This document shows, in pieces, positions 36,044 through 47,387 of a stretch of DNA of 64,000 nt. Source of the DNA: Vigna angularis (taxonomy: Eukaryota > Streptophyta > Magnoliopsida > Fabales > Fabaceae); contig NC_068974.1 in assembly GCF_016808095.1 (NCBI RefSeq), positions 8,122,001-8,186,000 of the forward strand, in the 5' to 3' direction. The translations under genes were made by a program, and so were the position numbers. Numbering within the stretch: position 1 is the stretch's first letter; every line of letters starts with the position of its first letter. The notes under the pieces were generated by a model. It ran no database searches and had not been told where the DNA came from. It saw nothing but the letters and a program-made list of their open reading frames with translations.

Positions 36044-36720
36044 GCATAGTGGTGTCAACCTAATGACGTTAAACGAGCACTTATTGGGAGGGAACCCAAT
36101 TTTCCCTTCTTTTTGATTTGATTTTGTTTTGAGTGTTTGTGTTTTTAGGTTGTATGCTGCTTCTCTCGGACTTCAATGCATTTCACTTAGTGAGTTCATC
36201 ACTCGCATGTCTTGGCCTGGGGACCAGGCCCAAGCTAGTGGAGGAAGGGCACGTCCGAAGCCAAAGCCATGACAGAGGATGATTTGAAGGAATATTTAGA
36301 TGCCTTTGAGGATCACTCCTATTTTTTCTTTATTTTTTATGCATGTTTGAATTTTGGTTTACTTTGCTTTTAATTTTAGTTTGAGCTATGTACTTGGTTA
36401 AATGAATAGTTTGCTGCTATGGTTTGGTGTGAAGTGATAAATTGTTTGTGAGAAGTAATATTGTCTTGTGTTTGCCTTATTGTTTTGAAAGGGATGTTGA
36501 GATATTGATTGGCTTAACTCTTAAGCACAAATGATGGTTGATCATAGTTGTTTAAGACAGATGCATGGTTTCAATTGTGACTAATGTGCTTGGCATGATG
36601 TTTATCAAAATGTGGAACTTGAATTAACCTGTGAGATGTTGTGCCCCAGAGTTTATTGTTGTTGAATGCTATTGCTTTGGAATCATAATTGATTTTGCTC
36701 TGAGTTTCTCTATTTGAACT
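36044..36720 (+). other. Athila 3' non-coding region, first part
   Basis: Follows the integrase stop and shows no env-like or other frame. It continues at 41412 after the gag-only copia insertion. The short GC-rich repeat GGCCTGGGGACCAGGCC (about 36213-36229) is a small inverted repeat. Confidence 0.6.
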
Positions 36721-36725
36721 ATTTT

Positions 36726-37812
36726 TGTCAGAATCGGCTGGAGCGGAATGGTTAGCGTGGAATAACAAACCAAGAGGGTTTTTAATACTAACTTGTGCCT
36801 TTTAATTTCTACTCAGTTAAACTTACTTAGCAATTAATATTGACAAACAAAGAGAGTAAGGTTGAGAGAAATTTGCACAGATGATTTTATCCTGGTTTGG
36901 ATCTTACCAATCCTACGTTCAGTCGCTTATCTCAAAACAAGATAAACAGTTTCACTAACACAAAACAATTACAAACTACAATCACAAAGATACAATTTGT
37001 AAAAGTTTAGAAAACACCTCTCTTGATGCCACAAGAGATGAGACAACACCTCCTTTGAATCTTCACAAAGGATGAAACACTTCCTCCGAATACTTCACGA
37101 AGGATGAACACCTCCTCCGAATACTTCACGAAGGATGAACTTCCTCTTCCAAACACCTCCTTAGACACACCAAGGATGAACCAACTATTCCTCTATCACC
37201 GTAGCAATATATCACCAACTCTATAGACAGAGTTTCCTTAGCTGAGCAAGACCACACAATTCTCAAGAGTTTCTGAGTATTTGAGCACAAGGGAAGAGTT
37301 TCTCAAGTCTCTGGATTAGAGGAAATGAGAGTCTATTTATAGACTCATCCAAAGACTCTTCCATTTTTTGTTTTCAGCCTTTCACACTGTGTTAATCGAT
37401 TAGCTACAGTGGTTAATCGATTAACAACCCAACGGATAGTTCAACGGCTCTAAAAACGGCTAGTTTTTCAAACGTTCACTATGTTAATCGATTAACACCC
37501 TTTGTTAATCGATTAACGTTAATCGATTAACACCCTCTGTTAATCGATTAACACTGCATTGCTGGGCTTCTTCATGGCGCACTGGAAAAATCGATTAACA
37601 CCTTCTGTTAATCGATTAACACTGCACAGAATTATGCTTATGGCTTATTTTTACATCACTTTTGAATGCATACATAAAACTACTAATTTTCCTATGTTCA
37701 TACAATTATTACAAAAGATTACAAGTCTTCAAAGATCATTCTTCATGAGTCTTGTTTGTTCTTGACTTGATTTGGACATCATCAAAACTTCATCTTCATC
37801 ATTTTGCTAACA
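36726..37812 (-). repeat. 3' LTR of copia copy A
   Basis: Starts TGTCAGAATCGGCTGG and ends TTTTGCTAACA. About eight ATCGATTAA-type motifs lie at 37389-37620. AAAGGATGA-type repeats lie at about 37060-37180. Confidence 0.93.
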
Positions 37813-37826
37813 ATCTCCCCCTTTTT
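37813..37826 (-). promoter_or_regulatory. Polypurine tract of copia copy A
   Basis: The minus strand reads AAAAAGGGGGAGAT right against the 3' LTR. It primes plus-strand synthesis in LTR retrotransposons. Additional CTCCCCCT-type tracts near 37950-38020 are similar. Confidence 0.8.
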
Positions 37827-38249
37827 GATGATGATCAAAACCCTTCTTGATTTAAAGCTTTTGGTAATAATCTGTATTTAAAACACAACTTAAGGAAGAA
37901 ACAGTTGTTAGTGTTCTTAGAAATAAGTTTAAGGCTTTAAATATTTCTCCCCCTTTTTGATCATTATTAAAAAGTGATGTATAATTGCTCCCCCTAAATT
38001 TATTAGAAAATATACTCCCCCTTAATAAAAGTATGTATGCATAGAAATATTAAGGAAAAACAACATACATTTTATTGAATTTAAAGAGGCAAGCATACAA
38101 AGAAGTTAAATATATAGCACACATACTACAAAAAGCATAGAAGCATAAAATACCCCTTTAGATATGCCTCCAATTTTGTAATGATAATCCTCTAGGTTGT
38201 TTCCACATTTTGTTTAGATCTTCATCTTGAGGATTGTCATCATTCTTCA

Positions 38250-38400
38250 CTTCATTTGTTGTCTTCTACAATTCTTCATCATTGCCTGCATGTAATTCAA
38301 ATGACTCAAGAGGTTTTGCCTCAAGGTCTACAATTTCATCAAAGACAACATGCACACATTCTTCTATTTCAAATGTTTTCCGTTTGAAAACTATATATAC
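38250..38400 (-). pseudogene. Remnant of copia pol linker, copy A
   Basis: The minus strand encodes CVHVVFDEIVDLEAKPLES, followed by acidic sequence. In copia polyproteins a VVFDE motif lies between integrase and reverse transcriptase, so this appears to be what remains after a large internal deletion of pol. Copy B has the same remnant at 48930-49160. Confidence 0.55.
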
Positions 38401-38584
38401 TTAAAAAAAAAAAAAGTTCCATCTACCTTGGAATAAAAATTTCTTAATTCTTCTTTTCAAATATTTAGAACAAAAACAATTTTTTAAAATTTTCTTAAAT
38501 ATTGTTTTAAAGAAATTCTAAATTTTAAACAATAGGTACCCAACTTTTTTGTATGGGTCCTTTGGGTTAGTTTGAAAAATGAAA

Positions 38585-40285
38585 TCATTTTACAACCCAA
38601 ATATATCTACCACTTGGAACACCATAATGCTTAATTTTACATTTATTAGATGTATGACCCTTTTTCATACAATAAAAGCATGATGGAACATTTGTGTTCC
38701 TATAAGTTGTTCCTTTTTCTACCCAAGTTCTACGGGTTCTATGATTATGTTTATTTTTAGGAGCATACTTATTTTTAACAACCTTATTTTCATTATTTTT
38801 ACTACATTCTCCAGTGGTTGTATTTTCAGAAAAATATTTGAATTTTATACAAGATTCACATTCATTACTAGCAATATATTTTTCTTTTTCATAGTATAAA
38901 ACTTTACTTTTTAGATTTCTAATTTCTTCCGCTTGATATAAAAATTTATTTTTCAAACTTCTGTTTTCTTCAGATAAATTTGTAAATTCAGTTTTCAAAT
39001 TATCATTAATTTTAGAGAAATTTTCAGAAGTAATTTTCAAATTTTTATTTTCTTCAAGAACATTTTCAAAATTTAATTTTAACTCTTTGAAATCCTTTTT
39101 CAATTTCTTATGAGCTATATCTAATTTTTCGGATTCTACTAATAAAGCAGCATAAGTATCATGCAATTCAGTTTCACTATCATATTGACTAGAATTATCT
39201 GAATCGTTAGATGTACTTACTTGGCTTCCAGAGTCGTCGTCATCCGCCATTAGACATATGTTTGCTTCTTCATCAGAACTACTCGAGTCAGAAATTGATT
39301 CGTTGTCATCGTCCCATGCGATGTATGCTTTCTTCTTCTTGAAGAACTTCTTTTCTTTCTTTTCTTCACCCTTCTTTTGATTTGGGCAATCTGCTTTTAA
39401 ATGTCCCTTTTCTCCGCAACCATAGCATCTATAGTTTGAGGAAGATCCTTGATTTTCTCTCTTTTCATTTCTGAATCTTCCTTTGCCTTTTGATTTCATG
39501 AACCTATTGAACCTTTTGATTAGTAGACTCAAATTTTCATCTTCTTCTGAGTCTTCATCTTCCATTTTGCTTTTGTTCTTTTCTATCTCAGATTTGAAGG
39601 CTAGAGTCTTTTTCTTAGTTTTTGCTTCTTCTTCATCTAGTCTTCCGAGATCAAGTTCATGCTCTCTCAACTTTCCAAATAATGCAGCCATTGTCATTGT
39701 GTTGAGATTTTGTGACTCAGAAATTGCAGTCACTTTTGGTTGCCAAGACCTGTCTAAAGATTTCAAAATTTTTATATTAAGTTCATCAGTATCGAAAGAC
39801 TTACCTAGTCCAATAAGATGGTTTACGATGTTGGTGAAGCGTTTCTAAACATCTACTATTGTTTCCCCTTGCTTCATCCTGAACATTTCGTATTCCTGGA
39901 TTAAGGTATTCTTTCTAGCTCTCTTAACATCATTTGTACCTTCATGGGTTACTCTACGTACTTCCCACATTTCTTGTGCAGTTTTACAAATAGAAATCCT
40001 GTAAAACTCGTCAACAGTTAAAGCAGATGAAATAATATTACGAGCTTTTACATCATTACCAAATTTTTTCTTATCTTCAGCAGTCCATTGGTCACGGGGC
40101 TTTGGTTCCTGCATATTGTTAATTGGAACAAAAGGACCAGATACAACAGCATCCCAAATATCTATATCAATAGATTCCATAAAAATTTGCATTCTGACCT
40201 TCCAAAATGCGTAACTTTCACCTGTGAATAGTGGTGGTCTATTGATTGATGCACCCTCTGCAAAGGTTTGATGTGATCCTGCCAT
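38585..40285 (-). pseudogene. SIRE-like copia gag, one nonsense codon (copy A)
   Basis: The start is taken at MAGSHQTFAEG (40285), since the preceding residues overlap the primer-site region. The N-terminal gag (UBN2/DUF4219-like) holds GESYAFWKVRMQIFM, then SALTVDEFYRI and CKTAQEMWE. A single TAG at 39845-39847 replaces the Gln codon seen in copy B. The rest stays open: KILKSLDRSWQPKV, a zinc knuckle CYGCGEKGHLKADC, a long Glu/Lys/Asn coiled-coil-like region (about 39190-38880), and a second knuckle CFYCMKKGHTSNKC ahead of the stop at 38585. It would assemble particles able to package the element RNA. Enzymes would have to come from a relative. Confidence 0.9.
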
Positions 40286-40319
40286 TTGGATGACTATCAA
40301 AGCAAGCTCTGAGACCAAA

Positions 40320-41406
40320 TTTCAGAATCGGCTGGAGCGGAATGGTTAGCGTGGAATAACAAACCAAGAGGGTTTTTAATACTAACTTGTGCCTTTTAAT
40401 TTCTACTCAGTTAAACTTACTTAGCAATTAATATTGACAAACAAAGAGAGTAAGGTTGAGAGAAATTTGCACAGATGATTTTATCCTGGTTCGGATCTTA
40501 CCAATCCTACGTCCAGTCGCTTATCTCAAAACAAGATAAACAGTTTCACTAACACAAAACAATTACAAACTACAATCACAAAGATACAATTTGTAAAAGT
40601 TTAGAAAACACCTCTCTTGATGCCACAAGAGATGAGACAACACCTCCTTTGAATCTTCACAAAGGATGAAACACTTCCTCCGAATACTTCACGAAGGATG
40701 AACACCTCCTCCGAATACTTCACGAAGGATGAACTTCCTCTTCCAAACACCTCCTTAGACACACCAAGGATGAACCAGCTATTCCTCTATCACCGTAGCA
40801 GTATATCACCAACTCTACAGGCAGAGTTTCCTTAGCTGAGCAAGAGCACACAATTCTCAAGAGTTTCTGAGTATTTGAGCACAAGGGAAGAGTTTCTCAA
40901 GTCTCTGGATTAGAGGAAATGAGAGTCTATTTATAGACTCATCCAAAGACTCTTCCATTTTTCGTTTTCAGCCTTTCACACTGTGTTAATCGATTAGCTA
41001 CAGTGGTTAATCGATTAACAACCCAACGGATAGTTCAACGGCTCTAAAAACGGCTAGTTTTTCAAACGTTCACTATGTTAATCGATTAACACCCTTTGTT
41101 AATCGATTAACGTTAATCGATTAACACCCTCTGTTAATCGATTAACACTGCATTGCTGGGCTTCTTCATGGCGCACTGGAAAAATCGATTAACACCTTCT
41201 GTTAATCGATTAACACTGCACAGAATTATGCTTATGGCTTATTTTTACATCACTTTTGAATGCATACATAAAACTACTAATTTTCCTATGTTCATACAAT
41301 TATTACAAAAGATTACAAGTCTTCAAAGATCATTCTTCATGAGTCTTGTTTGTTCTTGACTTGATTTGGACATCATCAAAACTTCATCTTCATCATTTTG
41401 CTAACA
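40320..41406 (-). repeat. 5' LTR of copia copy A
   Basis: Same length (1,087 bp) as its partner, with only about ten differences. One is the first dinucleotide, TT in place of TG. Confidence 0.92.
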
Positions 41407-41411
41407 ATTTT

Positions 41412-42308
41412 CTTGCTTGTTACAAATGATCAAGGTCATCTATTTTTATTCCTTGAAAGCCAATGCCAAAATTTTAACCCAAAAATTTTAAAATTTCTTT
41501 TATCCTTTGAACCTTGAGCCTAATGTGAAAAAAACCTTGAAATCCTTGCCTTGAGTTGAATAGGGTATGCATGCATGGTATAGAAGAATGGTTCAAGTTT
41601 GGGGTTGTTGGAAAAAGTTTAAAGAAAAATAAAAAGAGCCTTGAGCATAGAAAGTAAGAAAAGCAAGAGAAGAAAGAAAGAAGAATAAAATTGATGTGCT
41701 CAATGAATAAAAGTTGGGATTAAGTTAAGAAGTGGTTTCCCAAGTGAAAACTAGAAAAAGAGATTAATGTTTAAATTATGAAGTAAATTGTTCACTCTCT
41801 TAACTCAAGGAACTTTGTTGTCTAGAAAAACAAATTTCTTCTTAGCCCAGCCACAATACAAGCCTCAAAAAGTCCTTGTGATGATAAGTTGTTTATGGAT
41901 GTGTTTAATGTTGTTAAATGAAAGGCAAAGTTGATTTGTGTGACATTATGATGGTAGAGTGAAAGAGACACCTCACTCTCACTATACACCTTTGAGCTTG
42001 AGTGAAACACTTTCATTGGTGAGGAATGGTTTCATTCACTATAGGATAACATTTTGCTTTGCTGTTAATCACTCATAAGGCTTTTGATCCTGTTGTGTAC
42101 TCTTTGTTAGGTGAGCACCATAGTTAAAGCTTGATTGGCTAACACTTCATTATATCTTGACTGATCTTTCTATAATGGGTAGACATGAGTGATTTACTTG
42201 TCTTAGAAGAGAATGTTTTTGGTGTGCTAGACCATTGTAGTATGGCTATTTTGTTTAAGATAGGATATAGTTTTCTTGAGGACAAGCAAAGTTTCAAGTT
42301 TGGGGTTG
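41412..42308 (+). other. Athila 3' non-coding region, second part, with duplicated polypurine tract
   Basis: No gene is visible. CAAGTTTGGGGTTGT occurs twice, at about 41597 and at 42295-42309. The second copy touches the 3' LTR and is the expected polypurine tract. Confidence 0.7.
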
Positions 42309-43413
42309 TGATAACAGTTGAATTTACCGTTGTCTGTGATGCAATTTTGATACTAAATTAACCCTATTTTGCTTTGAAGCTTGCTTAAACTCTTGTTTTA
42401 GTTGAATTTTGCGAATAAGTGAATAGAGGTTATACTTAATGATTTTTATCACTAATTCCCTCAATTTTGTAGGTTATACCAGGGGGCTGAGGGCCAGTTT
42501 CTTCGCAGTTGCGCCTGGTTGCCCTTAGTTGGGGCGCTGAGCGCCAGCGACGTTTGCCCATGATCCAATTTTGATCTATTTAAGGACTTGCACGCCCTAG
42601 GGTTCATATCTTTTGACGGCTGAAGCTCAGAAACGCACTTTTCGACCCTTTGGAGGCAGATTTGGCATGCGGGAGCTATCCTCTTCTCTTTCTAGGGTTT
42701 TTATCTCATTCTTCCATCATTGTACACCTAGATTCTCCATGACAATGGAGAACTAAACTCATTTGTTGTTGGGGAAGATTTACCCTCTAAACTTTCATGT
42801 ATTTGAATATGTTTTGAATTATTTTATGCTTCTTTCATTAATTGTTAGTGATTTTCTCCTTTACTCAATGCTTGTTATGTTGTGATCACTCATAGCATGA
42901 TGTATGACTTTCTTTGTTATTGGGAAATACCTAGGAACCAGGATCTGGAGGATTTCACCCAAAGGGACTATTGTCTAGAATAGGGATAAAACGTTTGGTT
43001 GTCTTAAGCTTCTTTTCGTAATGCATAATTGATTATTAAAGATGCAATACATATTGGTCTAATAATTAAGGATAGGCTTTTTGCACCGAGACATTGAGTT
43101 CTAAGTAATTTAGAGAGTGACATTAACAATTTAATGAAGAAGATGAATTCTTATATGCATGAAAGTAAAGACGGTGAAATCTAAACCCCAACAACATTAT
43201 CATCTCATATCATCAACATCATCCATTCACTCTTGTGTTTAGCCTCAATTGATCAAATTTTACATTCAAGTTTTTGCAATTTAAATCATTGGAATCGTTC
43301 TTTAGTCTTAATTAGTTAAGATATTACTCGATTGTTTAGGAACACGAGTCTCTTGGGAAACGATACTTGGTCTTACCATTTTATATTACTTGATACGATT
43401 GGGTACACTTGCA
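42309..43413 (+). repeat. Athila 3' LTR
   Basis: Begins TGATAACAGTTGAATTTACC and ends TACACTTGCA. At 1,105 bp it is about 0.3 kb shorter than its partner because GC-rich repeat units are missing after GTAGGTTATACC (about 42480). Confidence 0.87.
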
Positions 43414-43556
43414 AATTGGACATGCAATTGGTGCAAGTGTAGGTGGTGTTTTGATTTGAATAGTTGTTTTGAATTGTAATTTGACTACATTACTTGTGAT
43501 ATTGGGAATTATGTATTTTATTCAAGTGTTATTGGATTGAAACTGTGTGTAGGGGG
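43414..43556 (+). repeat. 143-bp direct duplication flanking the Athila element, right copy
   Basis: Same orientation and length as 27473-27615 with seven substitutions (about 95% identical). It touches the 3' LTR directly. Confidence 0.93.
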
Positions 43557-44403
43557 CAACAATCACGTTTGTAGATTTCTCCTAGTATAATAATTTCAAA
43601 CATGTTTTATGTGGAGTAGAATTTGGCTTGAAAGGTTTGGTTGATGAGTAACTTTGTGTTGCTTCTTGTTTTGGTTATGGAATTGGTTTAATGGATTGGC
43701 TTAATGTAGAATTAGTGTATGTTGTGGTGTATAATGCGTCAGATTTTGGAAGGGTGTTTAGTTGTGTTGTTACCATGACGCTTGCTTGCAATTTGGGACC
43801 AATTTACTGTTTATCTTGAATTCCTTAGCTTACATATGTTTTAGTAGTAGTTGTTATAGGTTTGGTTTTCAAAGCAATTTCAAGTTTCTTGTAGTATTCA
43901 TGTTCAGATTGTCTCATGGTCCCCTTTTATCTTCATTTTTTCTGCATTTTGGTGCACATCATATGATCACATTGTTCATTCTAGGATTACCATTCCTGCA
44001 TTAGTTTTATTGTTTGTATCTCTTAGTCTTAACCTGTTCAATTGATAGCTTAGCTTAGGTTCACTTCATGCATTGAATTTCAAATCCATGTTAACAATTT
44101 TTACTGCCTGTAACATTTCATTAACATCAAAAACTCATTGAGAATAACTTTATTGCCTAGTAAAATCATTTTGTTGCTACCATCTATAACATCAAAGAGT
44201 GATTTTGAATTTTGAGTTCATGTGACCTGTTTTGAATGCACTGATTCATTTTTCTCATGAATTTAGATTTGTCTTGCACTTTCTATCATGCATTAGTTTT
44301 CATTTTCTGTCAAGAGTTTGGAATGGTTTTAAATCATTAATTGCATTTCAATTTTCATTTCAATATTATAATTATACATTAGCCATTGTAATTGCAATAT
44401 AAA
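43557..44403. other. Flanking sequence right of the Athila element
   Basis: AT-rich, intron-like sequence with no recognisable gene. It would follow 27615 if the Athila element and one copy of the duplication were absent, so it may be part of the CACTA element that starts at 26838. No CACTA right end is visible in it. Confidence 0.5.
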
Positions 44404-47382
44404 TGTAATGCCCCGAATTTCAAGGTGTCACGTGTTATTCAAAAATCAAAAATTTCAACTTTCTATCATAGCGTGAAAACATATTTTATTCCAAAACCTT
44501 AGCATTTAACCATGCATAATTTATTTAAAGCATATGAGTTCCAAAATACTTGTCTAATTACATGATTCAAAATAATGGAAATAACGAATGAAATAAAATA
44601 ACTCTAATTACATTGTTTTAAATTTAACAAAAATGACTTTCAATCAAAATCCCAAGTCTGTTCCCCACCATCTCTCAAATCTATCATGCCTCAACACCAT
44701 CTGCAATATCATCTGCTCACGTATAACACATTATACGATCATCACTGGTAATTTCGTTCACAAACACACAACACAAACATGTATGAGGTAAGCTACTGAT
44801 AAGACAATAATAATAACAAGATATAAGCACACTAATTATATTAACCATAAACAATCACCACATACAAAATAGTAACCACAATAGGATTCCTAAACCATTA
44901 ACATAAATAATTCAATCATAATGGATTACTCGAATTCTCGATCCATAGTTTGCGATCTTTAATGTTATCACGAACATCATAAACATAGACAAACTGTATA
45001 TCCTCACAGCAGCACTTATGCTAAGTACATCACATTTTACCGTCATTATCTACATAACATTCTCTAGAGCATCATCATCGTTATTGTCATTAACACATGT
45101 ACCATCATCATGATTAACCACATCATGAACATCACCATGAGCATCCACAATACCATACATCATAGTAGCCCTCCTACAGATCCGAGTAATCTTGTAATCT
45201 AGTTAAGGAACATGTGTTCCTGCCACACAAGGACAAGGAAAACACCATCAACTCGACCCAAGGAAGGTTCAATACCTGAACAACCCTTCCTTTGCACACA
45301 AAGCAAAACGGAAACATATATCCACAAATAAACTCAGGATTTACTAGGTACAATGAGTATACTTATCCCCCACTCTTATGCTCATTGATGAATAACTATT
45401 TTGTACTATTCACTTAGCTTTTCGCACCGAATTGTGCTGGTGAATTGTGTTTAATTTTCCATTATTGTCTCATTTACACTATTTGGGCTTAATTAGACTA
45501 TTAATTCTTATTTTAATTAATTGAATTATTCAGACCTAATTATTCCAATTATTATTTGTTCGACAATTTTGGAATCATATTTTGGGACAAAAAGAGTGTG
45601 GCCATGTTATTTTCCTTTTTCCACCTCAACATTGTATTTTAATTTCATTTTTAGTTTAGCTTTGGGCTCATTTTAGGCCATCTTTTATATAAGCCCATTA
45701 GAAGGGCATTTTTTTAATTTGGGGTCTATAAACCCCATAATCAGATTTCACTTCGCTCTTTCTCCCTCACTTTCACGTTGGAGCTTCTTAGGTTTTGGGG
45801 AGCAAAAGGGGCGTTTTCTTCTTCTCTCCCCTTTGGGGATTTTAGGTTTTGCTTTCTTTTACTCTTCATTGCTGCTGCCAATCGGTCTTCTACTGTTCAT
45901 TTACTGTGCAATTGGTTTTTTACTGTTCATTGTTGTGTTATGCTTGCAATTGGGTACACACTTAGTTGCTTAATTGTATCTAATCTTCACTTAGTCGATT
46001 AAACCGCATTTGCTTAATTTATGGCAGCATGGAAATGATTAAATGGGAGCATTGCGTTTGCTTAATTCGCTTTTATGAAAGCATAATTGGTCTTCGCTTA
46101 GTTGGTTAATTCATGTTGGATTATGGGTTAGAGGAGTAAGTAATTGTGTTGGAAGTGTGATTTTGTTGCTCTGATTTTGCTCAACATTCAATCTGTTTTG
46201 TGCTTGCGATTGGGTATATGCTTAGTTGCCAAATTGGTGTTTAATCTTCGCATAGTTGATTGGACTTTATGGTGCAGATTTGATTGAACTTGTGCATTGG
46301 ATTCAGTTAGTTTGCAATTATGAAAACATGGTTAATCTTAGCTTAGTTGGTTAACTTGTGTTGGATTAGAAGTTAGAGTAGTGTTTATTGTTGTTAATTT
46401 GTGATTGGAAGCATTGTAATTCAATTGTGACCAACCGTTTTAAATTAGTGTTCAATTCGTGTTTTAATTTGGTTCATTTCACTACACAAAAATCCCTTCA
46501 CAACCCCCCCCCCCCCCACAAAGTGTTTGACTATTGACTGAACCACATTTGGTCCTTGAAAGACGACCTAGGAGTCACTTCATAGTCTATACTACACTTT
46601 ATTGCATATTAAATTTGATTCGGGTACGGCCTGGATCACTCATCAACCACACACTCAGGTACATCCCAACACTCACTCATGCTCCAATCTCAAACACAAG
46701 TCAAAATTGACCCTAAATATAACCACTAATCTCATTCTTTAATTTTCACCACAGTCCAACACTCCTCAAGCTTGGTCCACGTCCATTCTTCACCAAATTC
46801 ACTACTTTTAAAAAAAATGCACTAGGATAATTGATTATAATAAGTGATAATCAATTATTCTTGAGATGTTCACATTTACACAAAATACACTATGATAATC
46901 GATTATAACTTAACATAATTGATTATTTTAGTGGTTCTTACACAACAAATTTCCAGATTCATCACATATGAAGGGATAATCGATTAACATCCCAGATAAT
47001 AGATTATTCTTGAAACAACACTCAAAACCAATGCCTAAATAATCGATTATAACTAGTGATAATCAATTATTGCTGAATCGAAACACACCGTGGACAAAAT
47101 TCATGTGTTCAAAACACATACATCAACCCTAAACCACGAGCAAACATACCCAAAACATCTTCCATGCATTCAAGCCTCACATACTCTATGAAAAAACCCT
47201 AATACATACATTACATCACTTGAATCAAGCAAAACCCATCATTATGCATATTACAACCCAAACAGACACAACATACTACATATGATCATTATACCACTTT
47301 TTATAACAAATATTTCTATAGTAAAACCCCCAAACAATATACTTTTGTTCTCCCTTAACATCAATACATATTATCATGGGAT
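44404..47382 (+). mobile_element. LTR-retroelement sequence beginning TGTAATGCCCC, end unresolved
   Basis: The start TGTAATGCCCCGAATTTCAAGG and the following 350 bp (including CACGTATAACACATTATACG and AACACAAACATGTATG) are co-linear with 62064-62400 and, more weakly, with the start of 50446. A TTTATATAAGCCC TATA-like box lies near 45684. Transcript-leader-like sequence follows to about 46500, then a 14-C homopolymer (46504-46517) and the inverted dispersed repeat (46520-46640). After 46640 come TAATCGATTA-type motifs (46820-47060). No gag or pol is readable and no target duplication was found. Confidence 0.55.
46510..46645 (+). repeat. Dispersed repeat, inverted copy of 3925-4110
   Basis: Contains TTTGGTCCTTGAAAGACG and CCTAGGAGTCACTTC, then TTTGATTCGGGTACGGCC, in the same order as the reverse complement of the 3.9-4.1 kb segment. 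Confidence 0.65.
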
Positions 47383-47387
47383 AATCC

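Larger units (their letters stand above)
36726..41406 (-). mobile_element. Gag-only copia retrotransposon (TR-GAG type), copy A
   Basis: Two 1,087-bp LTRs (36726-37812 and 40320-41406) bound a 2.5-kb interior. The element is flanked by a perfect 5-bp duplication ATTTT (36721-36725, 41407-41411). On the minus strand the order is LTR, primer site (TTTGGTCTCAGAGC, one base off the Met-tRNA type), gag, a short pol remnant, polypurine tract (AAAAAGGGGGAGAT) and LTR. No protease, integrase core, reverse transcriptase or RNase H is present. The LTRs differ at roughly ten positions, so the insertion is recent. Clusters of TTAATCGATTAA motifs mark each LTR. Confidence 0.93.
27618..43413 (+). mobile_element. 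Athila/Calypso-type Ty3-gypsy retrotransposon, defective, with nested insertions
   Basis: Plus-strand order is 5' LTR (27618-30481), primer-binding site (30499), gag, protease, reverse transcriptase, RNase H, integrase (to 36043), non-coding 3' region, polypurine tract and 3' LTR (42309-43413). Protein motifs and the Asp-tRNA-type primer site match the Athila group, which includes soybean Calypso. Coding is broken by many stops and frameshifts, and no env-like frame is found after integrase. A 1.44-kb solo LTR sits in the 5' LTR and a gag-only copia element at 36726-41406. LTR divergence (about 8% over the first 165 bp by eye) marks it as older than its passengers. Confidence 0.9.

Noticed and set aside
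36044..42308. Env-like gene expected after integrase in Calypso-type elements
   Set aside because: Only non-coding sequence and the nested copia element are present. No frame with signal or membrane segments was found.
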